The notes: a model not told the origin generated them from the sequence alone. A stretch of 26,984 bases of DNA from Erysipelotrichaceae bacterium (GCA_024681275.1 JAILBD010000098.1:1-26984); one strand, 5' to 3'; counted from the first letter of the stretch, positions 6,751 through 15,420 are shown. Program-made: numbers and translations.

Positions 6751-8655
6751 TTATATCAGTGGAAACGTCAGAGTCACCTTAAACAGATCACCATCGATCT
6801 TAAGGTCCATCGTTCCGTTCTGCAGTTCAGTCAGGCTCTTCGCGATCGAAAGACCTAAGCCATTTCCGTCGCTGTTTCTGGAAGAATCACCTCTCGTAAA
6901 ACGCTCCATCAGCTCATCCGGAGAGATGTTCAGGGCATCCCGGGAAGTGTTCTTGAACTCGAATACAGCCTGTTCATCCGTTTTATGAAGCGTCAGGTAG
7001 ACACGCGTCTGGCTCTGCGCATATTTGCAGATATTGTTCATGAGATTGTCGAAGATCCTGTACATCCTTCTGCCATCCGCCATGATCATGACTGCTTCCT
7101 CCGGTTTCTCACTGACCAGTTTCAGGCCGGCAGCCTCCAGCTTTTCCTGATATTCTCCGACTGACTGTTCAATGAAGATCGAAGCATCGAACGGTGCCAG
7201 ATTCACTTCCAGATTGCCGCTGGAAGCCTTGGAAGCCTCCACCAGATCTTCCAGCAATCTCTTGAGCTTTTCAGATTGCCTCAAAAGGACTTCTGAATAT
7301 TCCGAGATCTTCTTATTGTTCGATCTCTGCTTGCTGATGAGATCGGCATAGTTGATGATCGAAGTGAGCGGTGTCTTGATATCGTGAGAGACATTCGTGA
7401 TCAGCTCCGTCTTCATGCGTTCGCTCTTCAGTCTGTCTTCCACGGCGATCGACATGCCTTTTGCGATCTCGTTGAGATCATTTCCATGTTCCTTCAGATC
7501 AAGGATCATCCCCTTCGTATCGATGTGATAAGATAGATCTCCTTTTGCCAAAGCCTGACCGCCTTTTTGCAAGCGCAGCATGTTCATGCAGATATACAGG
7601 ACCAGAGGCAGCAATACGATCGTCCTTAGAAACCACAGCACCGTATAGGCGTCCGAGTCCTCAAACAGGAGGATCATCTCCAGGAGACTGAGTCCAAACG
7701 CCGGCAAAGCGACCTTCCAGACCAGCGGGATCTGCCTGAAGAAAACAAGCATCCAAAGAAAGACTTTTTTCATCTGTTTCCATGACCAACTCAGGATCCC
7801 CCATGCAAAACAGAAGAACTTATAGGTCAGGGAACCTTTGATCAGATTTTTCTGCTTGACTCTGACAGCAAGTGACATGCATAAGCCAAGGACGGCGATC
7901 ATAAGGAAAAGGCAGATCACGAGTGCGGAAGCGATGCTCAGGATATCGCTTCTGAAGTTCGTATCGATCACATAGAAAGAGAGCACAGCTCCTGCGATCG
8001 TAACACCAAGCAGGACATCGAAAGGAACATTGTTCAAAGGACCCGGATAAAGACCTTCCTCGATCCTTCTGCCGCCGACGCACATCAGGGCAACAAAAGC
8101 TGCGATGAACGCGATCAGGCTTGTGACGATGATGCCATAGATGCCATACCTCAGCGGATAAGCGACATCAAGGACCTTTTCAGCCATCGCATATCGATCT
8201 GTGATGCTTTCATCGGATTTGAGATAGGCTTTTACTTTATATGCCGTTTGGCCGGCACTGTTGTGATCATTGTAATGGCTGCTAAAAAAGATATCCGTGA
8301 GATCGCCTTCTTCATCTTTCAGAGCTCTGAACTCAAAAACTTCATTGACTGTATTTTCCTGATAGTCATCTGAAGAAAGAAAGAGGTTTCCATACTCATC
8401 ATAGATGGCATAGGCCAGCCTCGGACTCTCATATTTATTATCAGGATCGTTTGCAGCGTAAACGATCGGATAGAGATCCTGTATCATCGCACTTCTGACA
8501 TATGAAGAATAGACCTCTTCTTTTGTTCTGGTATACAGATCCTCTTCAGCCATGATAAGAGCCCCCACAGATGACAAGCCCATCATAGTGGCCGATATGA
8601 TACACAGGATAAACAGGATCGTTTTACCTGCTGTCGTTTTCATGAAACCTTTCAT
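6751..8655 (-). CDS. Multi-pass sensor histidine kinase
   Basis: A 634-residue kinase. The first helix (about 11-33) is followed by an extracytoplasmic domain (about 34-168) and then a cluster of about five more helices between 170 and 370, more than the usual two. A HAMP-like linker (about 370-415) leads to HisKA with His424 in NVSHDIKTPLTS. The ATPase domain has the N box (DNLMNNICKYA) and a GNGLGLSIAKS G2 motif; the G1 box is degenerate. This resembles the VanS-like group of Firmicutes. The start overlaps the regulator's stop by 4 nt (ATGA), with GGGG about 8 nt upstream. The signal and regulon are unknown, and no obvious target such as a transporter or resistance gene lies beside it. Confidence 0.85.
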   Translation of the reverse strand: MKGFMKTTAGKTILFILCIISATMMGLSSVGALIMAEEDLYTRTKEEVYSSYVRSAMIQDLYPIVYAANDPDNKYESPRLAYAIYDEYGNLFLSSDDYQENTVNEVFEFRALKDEEGDLTDIFFSSHYNDHNSAGQTAYKVKAYLKSDESITDRYAMAEKVLDVAYPLRYGIYGIIVTSLIAFIAAFVALMCVGGRRIEEGLYPGPLNNVPFDVLLGVTIAGAVLSFYVIDTNFRSDILSIASALVICLFLMIAVLGLCMSLAVRVKQKNLIKGSLTYKFFCFAWGILSWSWKQMKKVFLWMLVFFRQIPLVWKVALPAFGLSLLEMILLFEDSDAYTVLWFLRTIVLLPLVLYICMNMLRLQKGGQALAKGDLSYHIDTKGMILDLKEHGNDLNEIAKGMSIAVEDRLKSERMKTELITNVSHDIKTPLTSIINYADLISKQRSNNKKISEYSEVLLRQSEKLKRLLEDLVEASKASSGNLEVNLAPFDASIFIEQSVGEYQEKLEAAGLKLVSEKPEEAVMIMADGRRMYRIFDNLMNNICKYAQSQTRVYLTLHKTDEQAVFEFKNTSRDALNISPDELMERFTRGDSSRNSDGNGLGLSIAKSLTELQNGTMDLKIDGDLFKVTLTFPLI

Positions 8656-9350
8656 CTCGTCTTCCCCTTTTCAAATTTATAACCCTGGCCGAAGATCACC
8701 TTTACATAGCGTGGATTTGAAGGATCGATCTCGATCTTTTCCCGCAGATGCCTGATGTGTACGGCCACCGTATTGTCACTGCCGTATGGCGCTTCTTTCC
8801 AGATCCGGGAATAGAGTTCCTTTGGTGAAAACACCTTGTCAGGATTGGCCATCAGGAATTTCAGGATCTCGAATTCTTTCGGTGTCAAACTCACTTCCTC
8901 GCCATCGACAAAGACCTGTTTTGATTTGTCATCCAGCTGTATGGCACCGATCTCATAAACTTCATTGCCGCTGACATTGCTTCCAAGTTTCAGATACCTT
9001 CTGAGCTGGGAGTTGATCCTCGCCGAGACTTCAAGAGGATTGAACGGCTTGGTGATGTAGTCATCCGCTCCCACATTGAGACCCAGGATCTTGTCCGTAT
9101 CCTCGCTTTTTGCCGTCAGCAGGATGATAGGCATATTGTGATCCTCCCTGATCTTCGCCATGGCCATGATGCCATCCATCTGCGGCATCATCACATCCAA
9201 AAGGATCAGATCGATTTCTTCTTTCTCAACGATCTCCAAAGCCTCTTTGCCGTTATATGCTTCCCGGATCTCGTAGTCCGTATCCGACAGATAGATCTTC
9301 AGCGCATTGACGATATCCTTCTCGTCGTCACAAATCAATATCTTTGCCAT
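8652..9350 (-). CDS. OmpR-family response regulator (VanR-like)
   Basis: A 232-residue regulator. Its receiver has the acidic pair DDE at 8-10, phospho-acceptor Asp52 in LLDVMMP, the Thr of LTAKSED and Lys of TKPF. A winged-helix DNA-binding domain (about 130-228) ends in the NTVAVHIRHLREKIE recognition region. It is the first gene of a three-gene operon and overlaps its partner kinase by 4 nt. GAGG lies 8 nt before the ATG at 9350. The receiver is of the type paired with VanS-like kinases, but no van genes are present, so I leave it unnamed. Confidence 0.88.
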   Translation of the reverse strand: MAKILICDDEKDIVNALKIYLSDTDYEIREAYNGKEALEIVEKEEIDLILLDVMMPQMDGIMAMAKIREDHNMPIILLTAKSEDTDKILGLNVGADDYITKPFNPLEVSARINSQLRRYLKLGSNVSGNEVYEIGAIQLDDKSKQVFVDGEEVSLTPKEFEILKFLMANPDKVFSPKELYSRIWKEAPYGSDNTVAVHIRHLREKIEIDPSNPRYVKVIFGQGYKFEKGKTR

Positions 9351-9422
9351 ACTGTTTTCCTCAACTCAATTGTAATCATGACCCTCTTTAAATATGAATA
9401 TACGAAATATTAAGATTTGTTT

Positions 9423-9445
9423 AAAAAAGCATCTTTCCGATGCTT
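9423..9445 (-). terminator. Intrinsic terminator of buk
   Basis: The stem AAGCATC / GATGCTT (9439-9445 with 9427-9433) closes a 5-nt loop and is followed by a U-run. The TAA stop of buk (9444-9446) overlaps the base of the stem. Confidence 0.85.
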
Positions 9446-10547
9446 ATGAATGATCGATGAATTCAAAACCCGAAAAAACGGGCTTCCCATCATAGATATC
9501 GATCTTCTCTTTTCCCCGCAGTGCCTTCAGCGTCTGCAAAGCCAGAGCCTCCTGTTCCAGTTCTCCGGGATAGACATGAATATCTGCGATCCAGCCGCAG
9601 TTCTCCTTGATCTTCATATAGATATCCTCATAGATCATCAGTCCTCCCGTCAGAAGGATGGCATCTGCATTTCCTTTCAGGACGACCGCCATGGCTCCGA
9701 TCTGTTTGCAGATCTGGTAGATCATCGAATCATATACGAGTCTTGCCTTCTCATCGTCTTTCAGGACAAGATCATAGATCTTCCTGAAATCGGAAGTGCC
9801 GAAAAACGAGACGAATCCCCCAGCCCTTGAACACATGTCCCTGACCTCTTTGACGCCATGCTCCTCGATATAATCAAGAAGCCTCAGGACAGGAACGGAC
9901 CCGATCCTGGTCGGAGTGAAAGCCCCATCACCGCCTGAACCGACATTGCCATCCACCATCCTGCCCTTATGATGGGCATTGACCGTGATCCCGCCATCGA
10001 TATGAGCGACGATCAGGTCACAGTCTTCGTAATTAAGGCCATGCAGTTCACAGTGTTTTCTGGCGACCGCCTTCTGATTCAGGACATGGGCTTGCGCATT
10101 GCGATAGACCCCCTGAATGCCGGTCAGTCTGGCCTCATCACAGAGCTCATCGACATTGGTCGGATCCATCGTGAAAGCCCTTCTTCCATAAGCCTTGCTC
10201 AGTTCATATGCCAGCATCACACCCAGCTTGGCCGGATGTTCGCTGCCTCCCTTTGCCGCCAGAGTATCGCCATAGAGCAGTTCATTGATCTCAATGACAC
10301 CCGACCTTACCGGAACGGCGCTGCCCCCTCTGCCCACAAATACATCGATCTTCGAAAGATCCAGACCGTTCCTGTCCAGAAAATCCAGGATGACCTGTTT
10401 CCTGAAAGGCATCTGATCATTGACATGCGGATATTTCAACAGTTCTGGCGCATCATGAAAGATGCTTTCCTCAAAAAGCTTTCTCTCATCTTCATAGACG
10501 CTCACTTTAGTCGAAGTCGAACCGGGATTTATGATCAGCAGTTTCAT
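9444..10547 (-). CDS. buk: Butyrate kinase (acetate/butyrate kinase family)
   Basis: A 367-residue ASKHA-fold acyl kinase that interconverts butyryl phosphate plus ADP with butyrate plus ATP. Visible motifs: INPGSTSTK at residues 6-14 (phosphate-binding loop), GRGGSAVPV, the HIDGGITVNAHHKG active-site region and a late LTGGL adenosine motif. Length fits Buk (about 355-370) rather than acetate kinase (about 400). I chose the ATG at 10547 because AAGGGAAGAG lies upstream; an in-frame ATG at 10574 lacks this. The usual partner, phosphotransbutyrylase (ptb), is not in the window. A branched-chain acyl substrate (isobutyrate/isovalerate) is equally possible from sequence alone. It is probably last in an operon with the DUF4234-like gene 42 bp upstream. 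Confidence 0.9.
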   Translation of the reverse strand: MKLLIINPGSTSTKVSVYEDERKLFEESIFHDAPELLKYPHVNDQMPFRKQVILDFLDRNGLDLSKIDVFVGRGGSAVPVRSGVIEINELLYGDTLAAKGGSEHPAKLGVMLAYELSKAYGRRAFTMDPTNVDELCDEARLTGIQGVYRNAQAHVLNQKAVARKHCELHGLNYEDCDLIVAHIDGGITVNAHHKGRMVDGNVGSGGDGAFTPTRIGSVPVLRLLDYIEEHGVKEVRDMCSRAGGFVSFFGTSDFRKIYDLVLKDDEKARLVYDSMIYQICKQIGAMAVVLKGNADAILLTGGLMIYEDIYMKIKENCGWIADIHVYPGELEQEALALQTLKALRGKEKIDIYDGKPVFSGFEFIDHS

Positions 10548-10589
10548 ATTCTCTTCCCTTGCTATCTCAAACATTTTATCAGAAAAAAG

Positions 10590-10979
10590 TCAGCATCTCT
10601 TATTCAACTCGATCTCGACCTTGTTCAAGGTATCAAAAAATCTGTAAGTCGCGATCATTGGACCGAAAAAGAAAAGCCCGATGGAGTTCCACAGAAACAT
10701 GTGCCTGAAAGAAGTCAGCCTCCCTTCGATGCCCAGTTCCAAAGCTCTGGATCTGAGATCTTCCGAGACCCTTGCCATCCAGACAAGGGTGTAGATGAAC
10801 AGATCGGGTATCCCCAGCAGATACGCCTTGCCATACTTCATATACTTTTTGCCGATGACCTCCTCGATCTCATCCTGCAGACCTCCTGGCATGCGCCACA
10901 ACAAAAAGAGACCGGCCGTGAAAAAATCGATGAAACCGATCCAGAATCCTTTCCTCTCAGTATTCTCAAACTTCTTCAT
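10590..10979 (-). CDS. DUF4234-like small membrane protein
   Basis: A 129-residue protein with about three hydrophobic segments (near residues 12-28, 58-72 and 95-112) and the DUF4234-type ending, in which an aromatic segment is followed by FFDTLNKVEIELN. Function is unknown for this group. I use the ATG at 10979; a longer form from 11003 would begin inside the upstream terminator hairpin and is unlikely. The ribosome binding site is poor (GGA very close to the ATG). It lies between the methyltransferase terminator and buk, 42 bp from buk. Confidence 0.65.
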   Translation of the reverse strand: MKKFENTERKGFWIGFIDFFTAGLFLLWRMPGGLQDEIEEVIGKKYMKYGKAYLLGIPDLFIYTLVWMARVSEDLRSRALELGIEGRLTSFRHMFLWNSIGLFFFGPMIATYRFFDTLNKVEIELNKRC

Positions 10980-10990
10980 ATTCCAGAAAC

Positions 10991-11018
10991 AAAAAAGTCG
11001 CATCAGACTCGCGATGCG
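10991..11018 (-). terminator. Probable intrinsic terminator after the methyltransferase gene
   Basis: The stem CGCATC / GATGCG (11013-11018 with 10999-11004) closes an 8-nt loop, and ACUUUUUUG follows. It starts about 13 nt after the methyltransferase stop. The stem is short, so read-through into the DUF4234-like gene and buk is plausible; no separate promoter for them is evident. Confidence 0.65.
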
Positions 11019-11031
11019 CCTTTATCATCTT

Positions 11032-11703
11032 TCACCAGATATAAGGGATCAGCCTGTAACGGATCTTCTCCTTGTACTCCCTATACCCTTTCAGTTCCTT
11101 TTCCAGGACCTCTTCTTCATTCCTGATCCTCTTCACGATCAGCGGTATGTATACCAGCATGATCAAAAAAGAGATCAGTGAATTCAGGATCAGAGGCATG
11201 CTGAGGAAAAGGAAAACAGAAGCTGTGTACATCGGATGCCTGACGATGCCATAGAGTCCTGTATCGACGACCGTCTGGTCTTCTTTTACTTCTATCGTCC
11301 TGGAAAGAAAGGCATTCTCCCTTAAGACTTCACCAAAACCGGCATAAGACAGTAAAAAGACGACAGCACCGATGACCACAAAGACATCCGGCATTGTGAT
11401 CCATCCGTATCTGTGATTCAGACCGGCGGCCACGAAAGCGGCCACGAACATGATGCCGCTGTAACTGATCACATCTTTCTGCTCGCTCTGTTTCTCCTTG
11501 GCATTCAGCCTGCTCCTCAGCAGATCGGGGGCCTTCACATACATGAGGATCCCAGCGACACACATCGGAATGAACAACAGAGCCATGAAGAGCCAGCCAT
11601 TCCTCCATTTGAGAGTCCCGGCAGGCAGAAAGAGAAGGAGAGCGACCAGGATGATCCCTGCGCAATACTTGATCAGCGCTTCTTTCAACAGACCTTTTTT
11701 CAT
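11032..11703 (-). CDS. Isoprenylcysteine carboxyl methyltransferase (ICMT)-like membrane protein
   Basis: A 223-residue membrane protein with about five helices. The C-terminal third carries the ICMT/PEMT-type signature: TGLYGIVRHPMYTA (about residues 148-161) and, after two more helices, RIRNEEEVLEKELKGYREY, which binds S-adenosylmethionine in this family. Bacterial members methylate uncharacterised, probably lipid or isoprenoid-linked, substrates. Bacteria lack prenylated CAAX proteins, so the eukaryotic substrate does not apply. The ATG directly abuts the TAA of the lipase gene (TAAATG), with GGGAGGG upstream, so the two are almost certainly translated from one mRNA. A substrate link to the lipase is a guess. 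Confidence 0.82.
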   Translation of the reverse strand: MKKGLLKEALIKYCAGIILVALLLFLPAGTLKWRNGWLFMALLFIPMCVAGILMYVKAPDLLRSRLNAKEKQSEQKDVISYSGIMFVAAFVAAGLNHRYGWITMPDVFVVIGAVVFLLSYAGFGEVLRENAFLSRTIEVKEDQTVVDTGLYGIVRHPMYTASVFLFLSMPLILNSLISFLIMLVYIPLIVKRIRNEEEVLEKELKGYREYKEKIRYRLIPYIW

Positions 11704-12783
11704 TTATTTCCCTCCCAGAGAGTCTATCATAGCCAACAATCTCTTATAATAGGAGAACACTTCGTTCTTTTTTACCATGCCACCCTGCAAAGACATGTGA
11801 TCTCCTTTATAGATCTCAAAGACGTTCCAGATCCCTTTTTCGATCCTCATGACATCAAAATCCTTTTGTGGATCGCTCAATGGATATTTAGCAGACACCG
11901 TATTGACAAGTCCGTCTGAAGGACGCCAGCTCTCATCGATGATATAGCCGCCTCTGGTCCTGCCCTTGTAGGCACCCATCCTTCTGGCAGTCCGGGAGAA
12001 CATGAGCTCCGTCTTGTTTCTGATAGGCCTGTAGGTTCCGTCACCATTTCTCACCGTGATCTCGCAAGGCTGTGAGAAATAGTAGATCTCTTTGGAAAGA
12101 GGCAGCCTGCGATTCAGTTCCATCGCATTGTCGATATGCATGTCGCAGGCGGCGCTGTCCTCGTATTTCGTCTTAGTCTTTGGTTCATTCGCTCTGGACA
12201 TGGCCCAGGCCGCCAGGTTTTCGATCAGATCCCCTTTGATCTTTTCCGGATCGAAATCGGGATCCTCATACATGTCATAAGCTGTCGTCCCGTTATGCGG
12301 TGCAGCCAGAGCCACCAGAGCAAAGATCTTGTCTTTTTGTCCCCCTTTGAAGAAATCGGAGGAAGTCTCACCCTGTTCTTCTTTGACACCGTATTCCATG
12401 ATGTTGGCAAAAACGCGTATCGTCGCGCCACCGAAGGAGTGTCCCAGAAGGACCAGCTTTTCATTCTCTCTCAAAGCAGGGATCAGAGCTCTTCCTGAGA
12501 AATCCGGGCCAAAACGCTCGTGACCATTCCTCTCACTGTGTCTCTCGCCATAATCAGTGACCTTGCCAAAAAGCTGAGCATACAGTTCACAAGCCCTGTC
12601 ATATGCCGAACCATGAGGCGAGACGGATGCACAATATGCCTCATGACCCGCTTCCCTCAATTGCCTGATCAGATCACCGTTCCGCATTCCCCAGTAAGGC
12701 ATCCTCTCATACATCTCATCATAAGAGCCCCAACCGGACAGGCCGTGAACAAATATGTATTTCAATCTCTTATTCTTTTCCAT
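11704..12783 (-). CDS. Lipase of the staphylococcal/Geobacillus (I.5/I.6) type, without signal peptide
   Basis: A 359-residue alpha/beta hydrolase. FVHGLSGWG (residues 11-19) is the oxyanion-hole strand, GHSFGG (114-119) holds nucleophile Ser116, PSDGLVNTVS holds Asp290 and YKGDHMSLQG holds His329. The spacing of Asp and His and the large insert between Ser and Asp match family I.5/I.6 lipases, which split ester bonds of lipids. Those enzymes normally carry a secretion signal, often a long pro-region. This one starts directly at the first core strand (MEKNKRLKYI) and has no hydrophobic leader, so it should stay in the cytoplasm. It lies 3 bp downstream of a GNAT gene and abuts the ICMT-like gene. 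Confidence 0.85.
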   Translation of the reverse strand: MEKNKRLKYIFVHGLSGWGSYDEMYERMPYWGMRNGDLIRQLREAGHEAYCASVSPHGSAYDRACELYAQLFGKVTDYGERHSERNGHERFGPDFSGRALIPALRENEKLVLLGHSFGGATIRVFANIMEYGVKEEQGETSSDFFKGGQKDKIFALVALAAPHNGTTAYDMYEDPDFDPEKIKGDLIENLAAWAMSRANEPKTKTKYEDSAACDMHIDNAMELNRRLPLSKEIYYFSQPCEITVRNGDGTYRPIRNKTELMFSRTARRMGAYKGRTRGGYIIDESWRPSDGLVNTVSAKYPLSDPQKDFDVMRIEKGIWNVFEIYKGDHMSLQGGMVKKNEVFSYYKRLLAMIDSLGGK

Positions 12784-12786
12784 ATC

Positions 12787-13350
12787 TTATTCTGCCTTCG
12801 ACCACTCATCCCTGCTGAGGATATTCATCTCATCATCCTCTGTCGTTTTCATCTGCGTCTGGTACGTACCATAGGCATAATGCCTGAAACCGCACTTCTC
12901 CTGGACTCTTTGCGATCTGACATTCCTCAGAAAATGGCCGCAAAAGATGAGATCCAGACCGACATCTTCAAAGAGGAAACGGATCACTTCCCTGACCGCC
13001 TCACTCATCAGGCCTCTTCCCCAATGCTCTTTTGCCAGAACATATCCGATCTCACGGCCCTTCATCCCGGCAAATTCCGGAAACCTTTCTTCGTCATACT
13101 TTTCTATTCCCAGAGAACCGATCACCTTGCCCTGGTATTCCAGTGCAAAAGTCTTCTTCCCATCGATAAACATGTCAAGGATCATCCGGGACTCTTCCCT
13201 GTTTTCATGCGGTTTCCACCCCGCCATCTGACCGACACCGTCGACTGAAGCGTATTCGAAAAGATCATCCAGGTCAGACTGCTTCCATGGACGCAAGACC
13301 AGACGTTCCGTTTTTAAAGTGACATTGCTGATATCGATTGCCGCATTCAC
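12787..13350 (-). CDS. GNAT acetyltransferase, RimJ/RimL type
   Basis: A 187-residue GNAT protein. It opens with TERLVLRPWKQSD (about 14-26), the usual start of RimJ/RimL-type domains, has the acetyl-CoA motif in IGYVLAKEHWGRGLMSEAV, and ends with NVRSQRVQEKCGFRHY. Members acetylate N-terminal amines of proteins or small molecules; the substrate here cannot be named. The start appears to be GTG at 13350 with GGTGG a few nt upstream. A TATAAT element sits about 35 nt upstream. It is the first gene of the unit with the lipase and the methyltransferase. Confidence 0.82.
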   Translation of the reverse strand: MNAAIDISNVTLKTERLVLRPWKQSDLDDLFEYASVDGVGQMAGWKPHENREESRMILDMFIDGKKTFALEYQGKVIGSLGIEKYDEERFPEFAGMKGREIGYVLAKEHWGRGLMSEAVREVIRFLFEDVGLDLIFCGHFLRNVRSQRVQEKCGFRHYAYGTYQTQMKTTEDDEMNILSRDEWSKAE

Positions 13351-13384
13351 AAGACCACCATTCCTGATCGGATCCTTACTTCAT

Positions 13385-13412
13385 ATTATAGCAATATCTG
13401 TCTATCAGAAAA
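13385..13412 (-). promoter_or_regulatory. Promoter of the GNAT-lipase-ICMT operon
   Basis: On the minus strand TGCTATAAT (13385-13393) is a consensus extended -10 (TGn plus TATAAT). The matching -35 window, TTTTCT (13407-13412), is poor and overlaps the U-tract of the preceding terminator. The distance to the GTG start is about 34 nt. Confidence 0.6.
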
Positions 13413-13429
13413 GGCAGCATATGCTGCCT
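13407..13429 (-). terminator. Intrinsic terminator of the M28 peptidase gene
   Basis: A perfect 18-bp palindrome (AGGCAGCAT / ATGCTGCCT, 13412-13429) folds to a stem with a minimal loop and is followed by UUUUC on the minus strand. It starts 13 nt after the peptidase stop. The U-tract is short. Confidence 0.75.
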
Positions 13430-13442
13430 GAATCAAGAGAGA

Positions 13443-15356
13443 CTATATCTCGAAGATCAGTCCGAGATCTTCATATAGTTGCAGCAGAGCAAGGACCGCT
13501 TCCTTCACATCGTTCCTTTTTTCCAGGGATGCCCTGCGCACGATCTGGCCAACTGTATTGTTTCCATCGATCAGATTCGTGACCGTATCCTGGACGCGCA
13601 TCATGGCAAAGAAATCATTCCCGATCTTTTTCATGTATGCAGCGATGACATCGCCGTATCCCAAAGCGCTGTAGTCATTGATCCGGTGGATCGGACCGAC
13701 AAAGTTGCGCTTGAAGACTCTGTTCAACGTCTCATCCAGCGGATATTCATCTGCCAGATCATAATATCTGATCCATTCGTCAAAGAGATCCGCTACATGA
13801 TCCTTCTCTCTGGCCGCATTATACCCCTCTACCAGACGGGCCGTTTTCTCGCAACAAGCCATATAGTAGTCCTTCAGCATGTACATCAGAGAACCGAAAG
13901 TCGTCTTGTCGATCTTGCCGTTCAGATACTCGATCGTGAAACGCTTCTTGTCCTCGATGATGACCTCCTCCTGCTTGTTGAACAGATAAGGAAGATCCTC
14001 TTTCTTCAAAGTCGCCAGACCATAAGCGAAGTTGACCGCGGTCAGGCAGGAGAATTTCAGCACAGCCGGATCGATGACATCCAATGTATCGGTGGCTGTG
14101 TGATAGTTGAGATCCGGCCACTGCCCCAGCATGCAACACGGGATGTTGATGCTCGGATCGCAATAGACAGTGTGATCACTGCCGCCGGAATGCGGTTCCA
14201 CCCTGTGATTGGTCAAAGCAACGGGGTCATCGGAAAGCGAGAAAGCTTCCCTGGAAGCATTGTCCATGGCGATCATGCACAGTTCATTGATCAGCGCAGG
14301 CGTCTGATAAGGCGTCCTGGTCAGCGTGATCGGACCATAGAAACGGGTCTGCTTACCGCCGACCATGTCCAGATTCATGGCTCCCAAGCCCTTGCTGTAA
14401 TCGTTATGGTCACTCAGATAAGCAAATGTTCCGGTGAACTCCGGTATCAGTGTCAAAATGATCGTGTGATCAGGCTGTTCGATCTTTCCTTCCCGGACGA
14501 GCCTGTTGATGACGTTCATCGCCTCGATCGTCGCCGAAACACCTGAGGCATTGTCGTTGCATGAGCTTCGCGGGTGGCACAGATGGGCAGAAAGATAGAC
14601 ATTTTTGTCATCCTTGCCCGGGATCTTCACTTCAACGATCTCGATGTGACCGTTGCAGAAAGAAGAATCGATATAAGGTCTAACCTTGAGATTCCTGCCG
14701 TCTTTCTCATACTGTCTGCGGCAGAGTTCCTCCAGCATATCGCCGGTTTTCGGAGAAAGGACGAAACCTCTTGATTCCGGCTCACCCTTGGTATGCGCAT
14801 GCCAGAAAGAAGTATATGTCAGAGAATCGTAGAGATCGGAACGTTTTCTGTTCTTCGTCTCCATGATGAAATCCGTGACGACACCCAGAGCACCTTTTCT
14901 GAACACCCATTCATACTGCCTGATCTGGCCCCTGATGAACACGAACTTGTCTGTGAAATCGGCATCCTCATAGTCCTTCTCGACTGCTCCTTTTTTCAGC
15001 ATCACCAGTTCGACAGGATCGTTCCTTCTGTCGATCGGGTAACTCTTCTGAATGACAGAGATCGCTTCAGCTGAAAAATCGGCAAGACGCATCTCAGGAT
15101 CGACAAGATCAAGCGTAGCTTCTTTGATCGACCATTCTTTGAACATCTTGTTCTGAAGATACCAGACATCCGGATCTGCCTCATAGGAGAGGATCTTCGC
15201 ATCCAGACCGTATCTCTCGCAGATCTTCAGGACATGCTGAGCTGCTTCCCGGTACATCGGAGAAGCCTGGATCCGATGAAAGTTCGATACTTCCTTGACG
15301 ACATTCAAAAGTCTTTTTTCTGATACTGCTTCTTTAAAGATCGAAGGTTCCTGCAT
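13443..15356 (-). CDS. M28-type zinc aminopeptidase with C-terminal winged-helix/PqqD-like domain
   Basis: A 637-residue cytoplasmic protein (no leader) of the M28/DUF4910-like aminopeptidase group. Residues 130-245 form an inserted PA-like region. Probable metal and catalytic residues are His258 (SAHLCHP), Asp268 (CNDNASG), Glu306 (IPEFTGT), Asp330 (NLDMVGG) and His419 (LNYHTATD); GGSDH at 401-405 is also family-typical. The last 60 residues (TVTNLIDGNNTVGQIV, then LLQLYEDLGLIFEI) read like a small winged helix similar to PqqD or to the HTH seen at the end of DUF4910/DUF2172 proteins. Start: AAAGGA 7 nt before the ATG. It has its own promoter and terminator. It probably trims peptides; the exact substrate is unknown. 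Confidence 0.85.
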   Translation of the reverse strand: MQEPSIFKEAVSEKRLLNVVKEVSNFHRIQASPMYREAAQHVLKICERYGLDAKILSYEADPDVWYLQNKMFKEWSIKEATLDLVDPEMRLADFSAEAISVIQKSYPIDRRNDPVELVMLKKGAVEKDYEDADFTDKFVFIRGQIRQYEWVFRKGALGVVTDFIMETKNRKRSDLYDSLTYTSFWHAHTKGEPESRGFVLSPKTGDMLEELCRRQYEKDGRNLKVRPYIDSSFCNGHIEIVEVKIPGKDDKNVYLSAHLCHPRSSCNDNASGVSATIEAMNVINRLVREGKIEQPDHTIILTLIPEFTGTFAYLSDHNDYSKGLGAMNLDMVGGKQTRFYGPITLTRTPYQTPALINELCMIAMDNASREAFSLSDDPVALTNHRVEPHSGGSDHTVYCDPSINIPCCMLGQWPDLNYHTATDTLDVIDPAVLKFSCLTAVNFAYGLATLKKEDLPYLFNKQEEVIIEDKKRFTIEYLNGKIDKTTFGSLMYMLKDYYMACCEKTARLVEGYNAAREKDHVADLFDEWIRYYDLADEYPLDETLNRVFKRNFVGPIHRINDYSALGYGDVIAAYMKKIGNDFFAMMRVQDTVTNLIDGNNTVGQIVRRASLEKRNDVKEAVLALLQLYEDLGLIFEI

Positions 15357-15420
15357 AATGATTCCTTTCTGTCTGTCCCGCTTCCATCTTCAGCGGAGCA
15401 TCATTTTCAAATTACAATCT

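Noticed and set aside
8652..9350. Vancomycin resistance vanRS
   Set aside because: The pair is VanRS-like in domain type, but no vanH, vanA, vanX or similar gene is present.
9380..9425. A/T-rich hexamers with an 11-bp period before the second response regulator, suggesting a PhoP or autoregulatory site
   Set aside because: The region is so A/T-rich that such matches are expected by chance; only one hexamer (TTAATA) fits the consensus.
10574..11003. Longer forms of buk (from 10574) and of the DUF4234-like gene (from 11003)
   Set aside because: The buk extension lacks a ribosome binding site and adds residues outside the family; the other would start inside a terminator stem.
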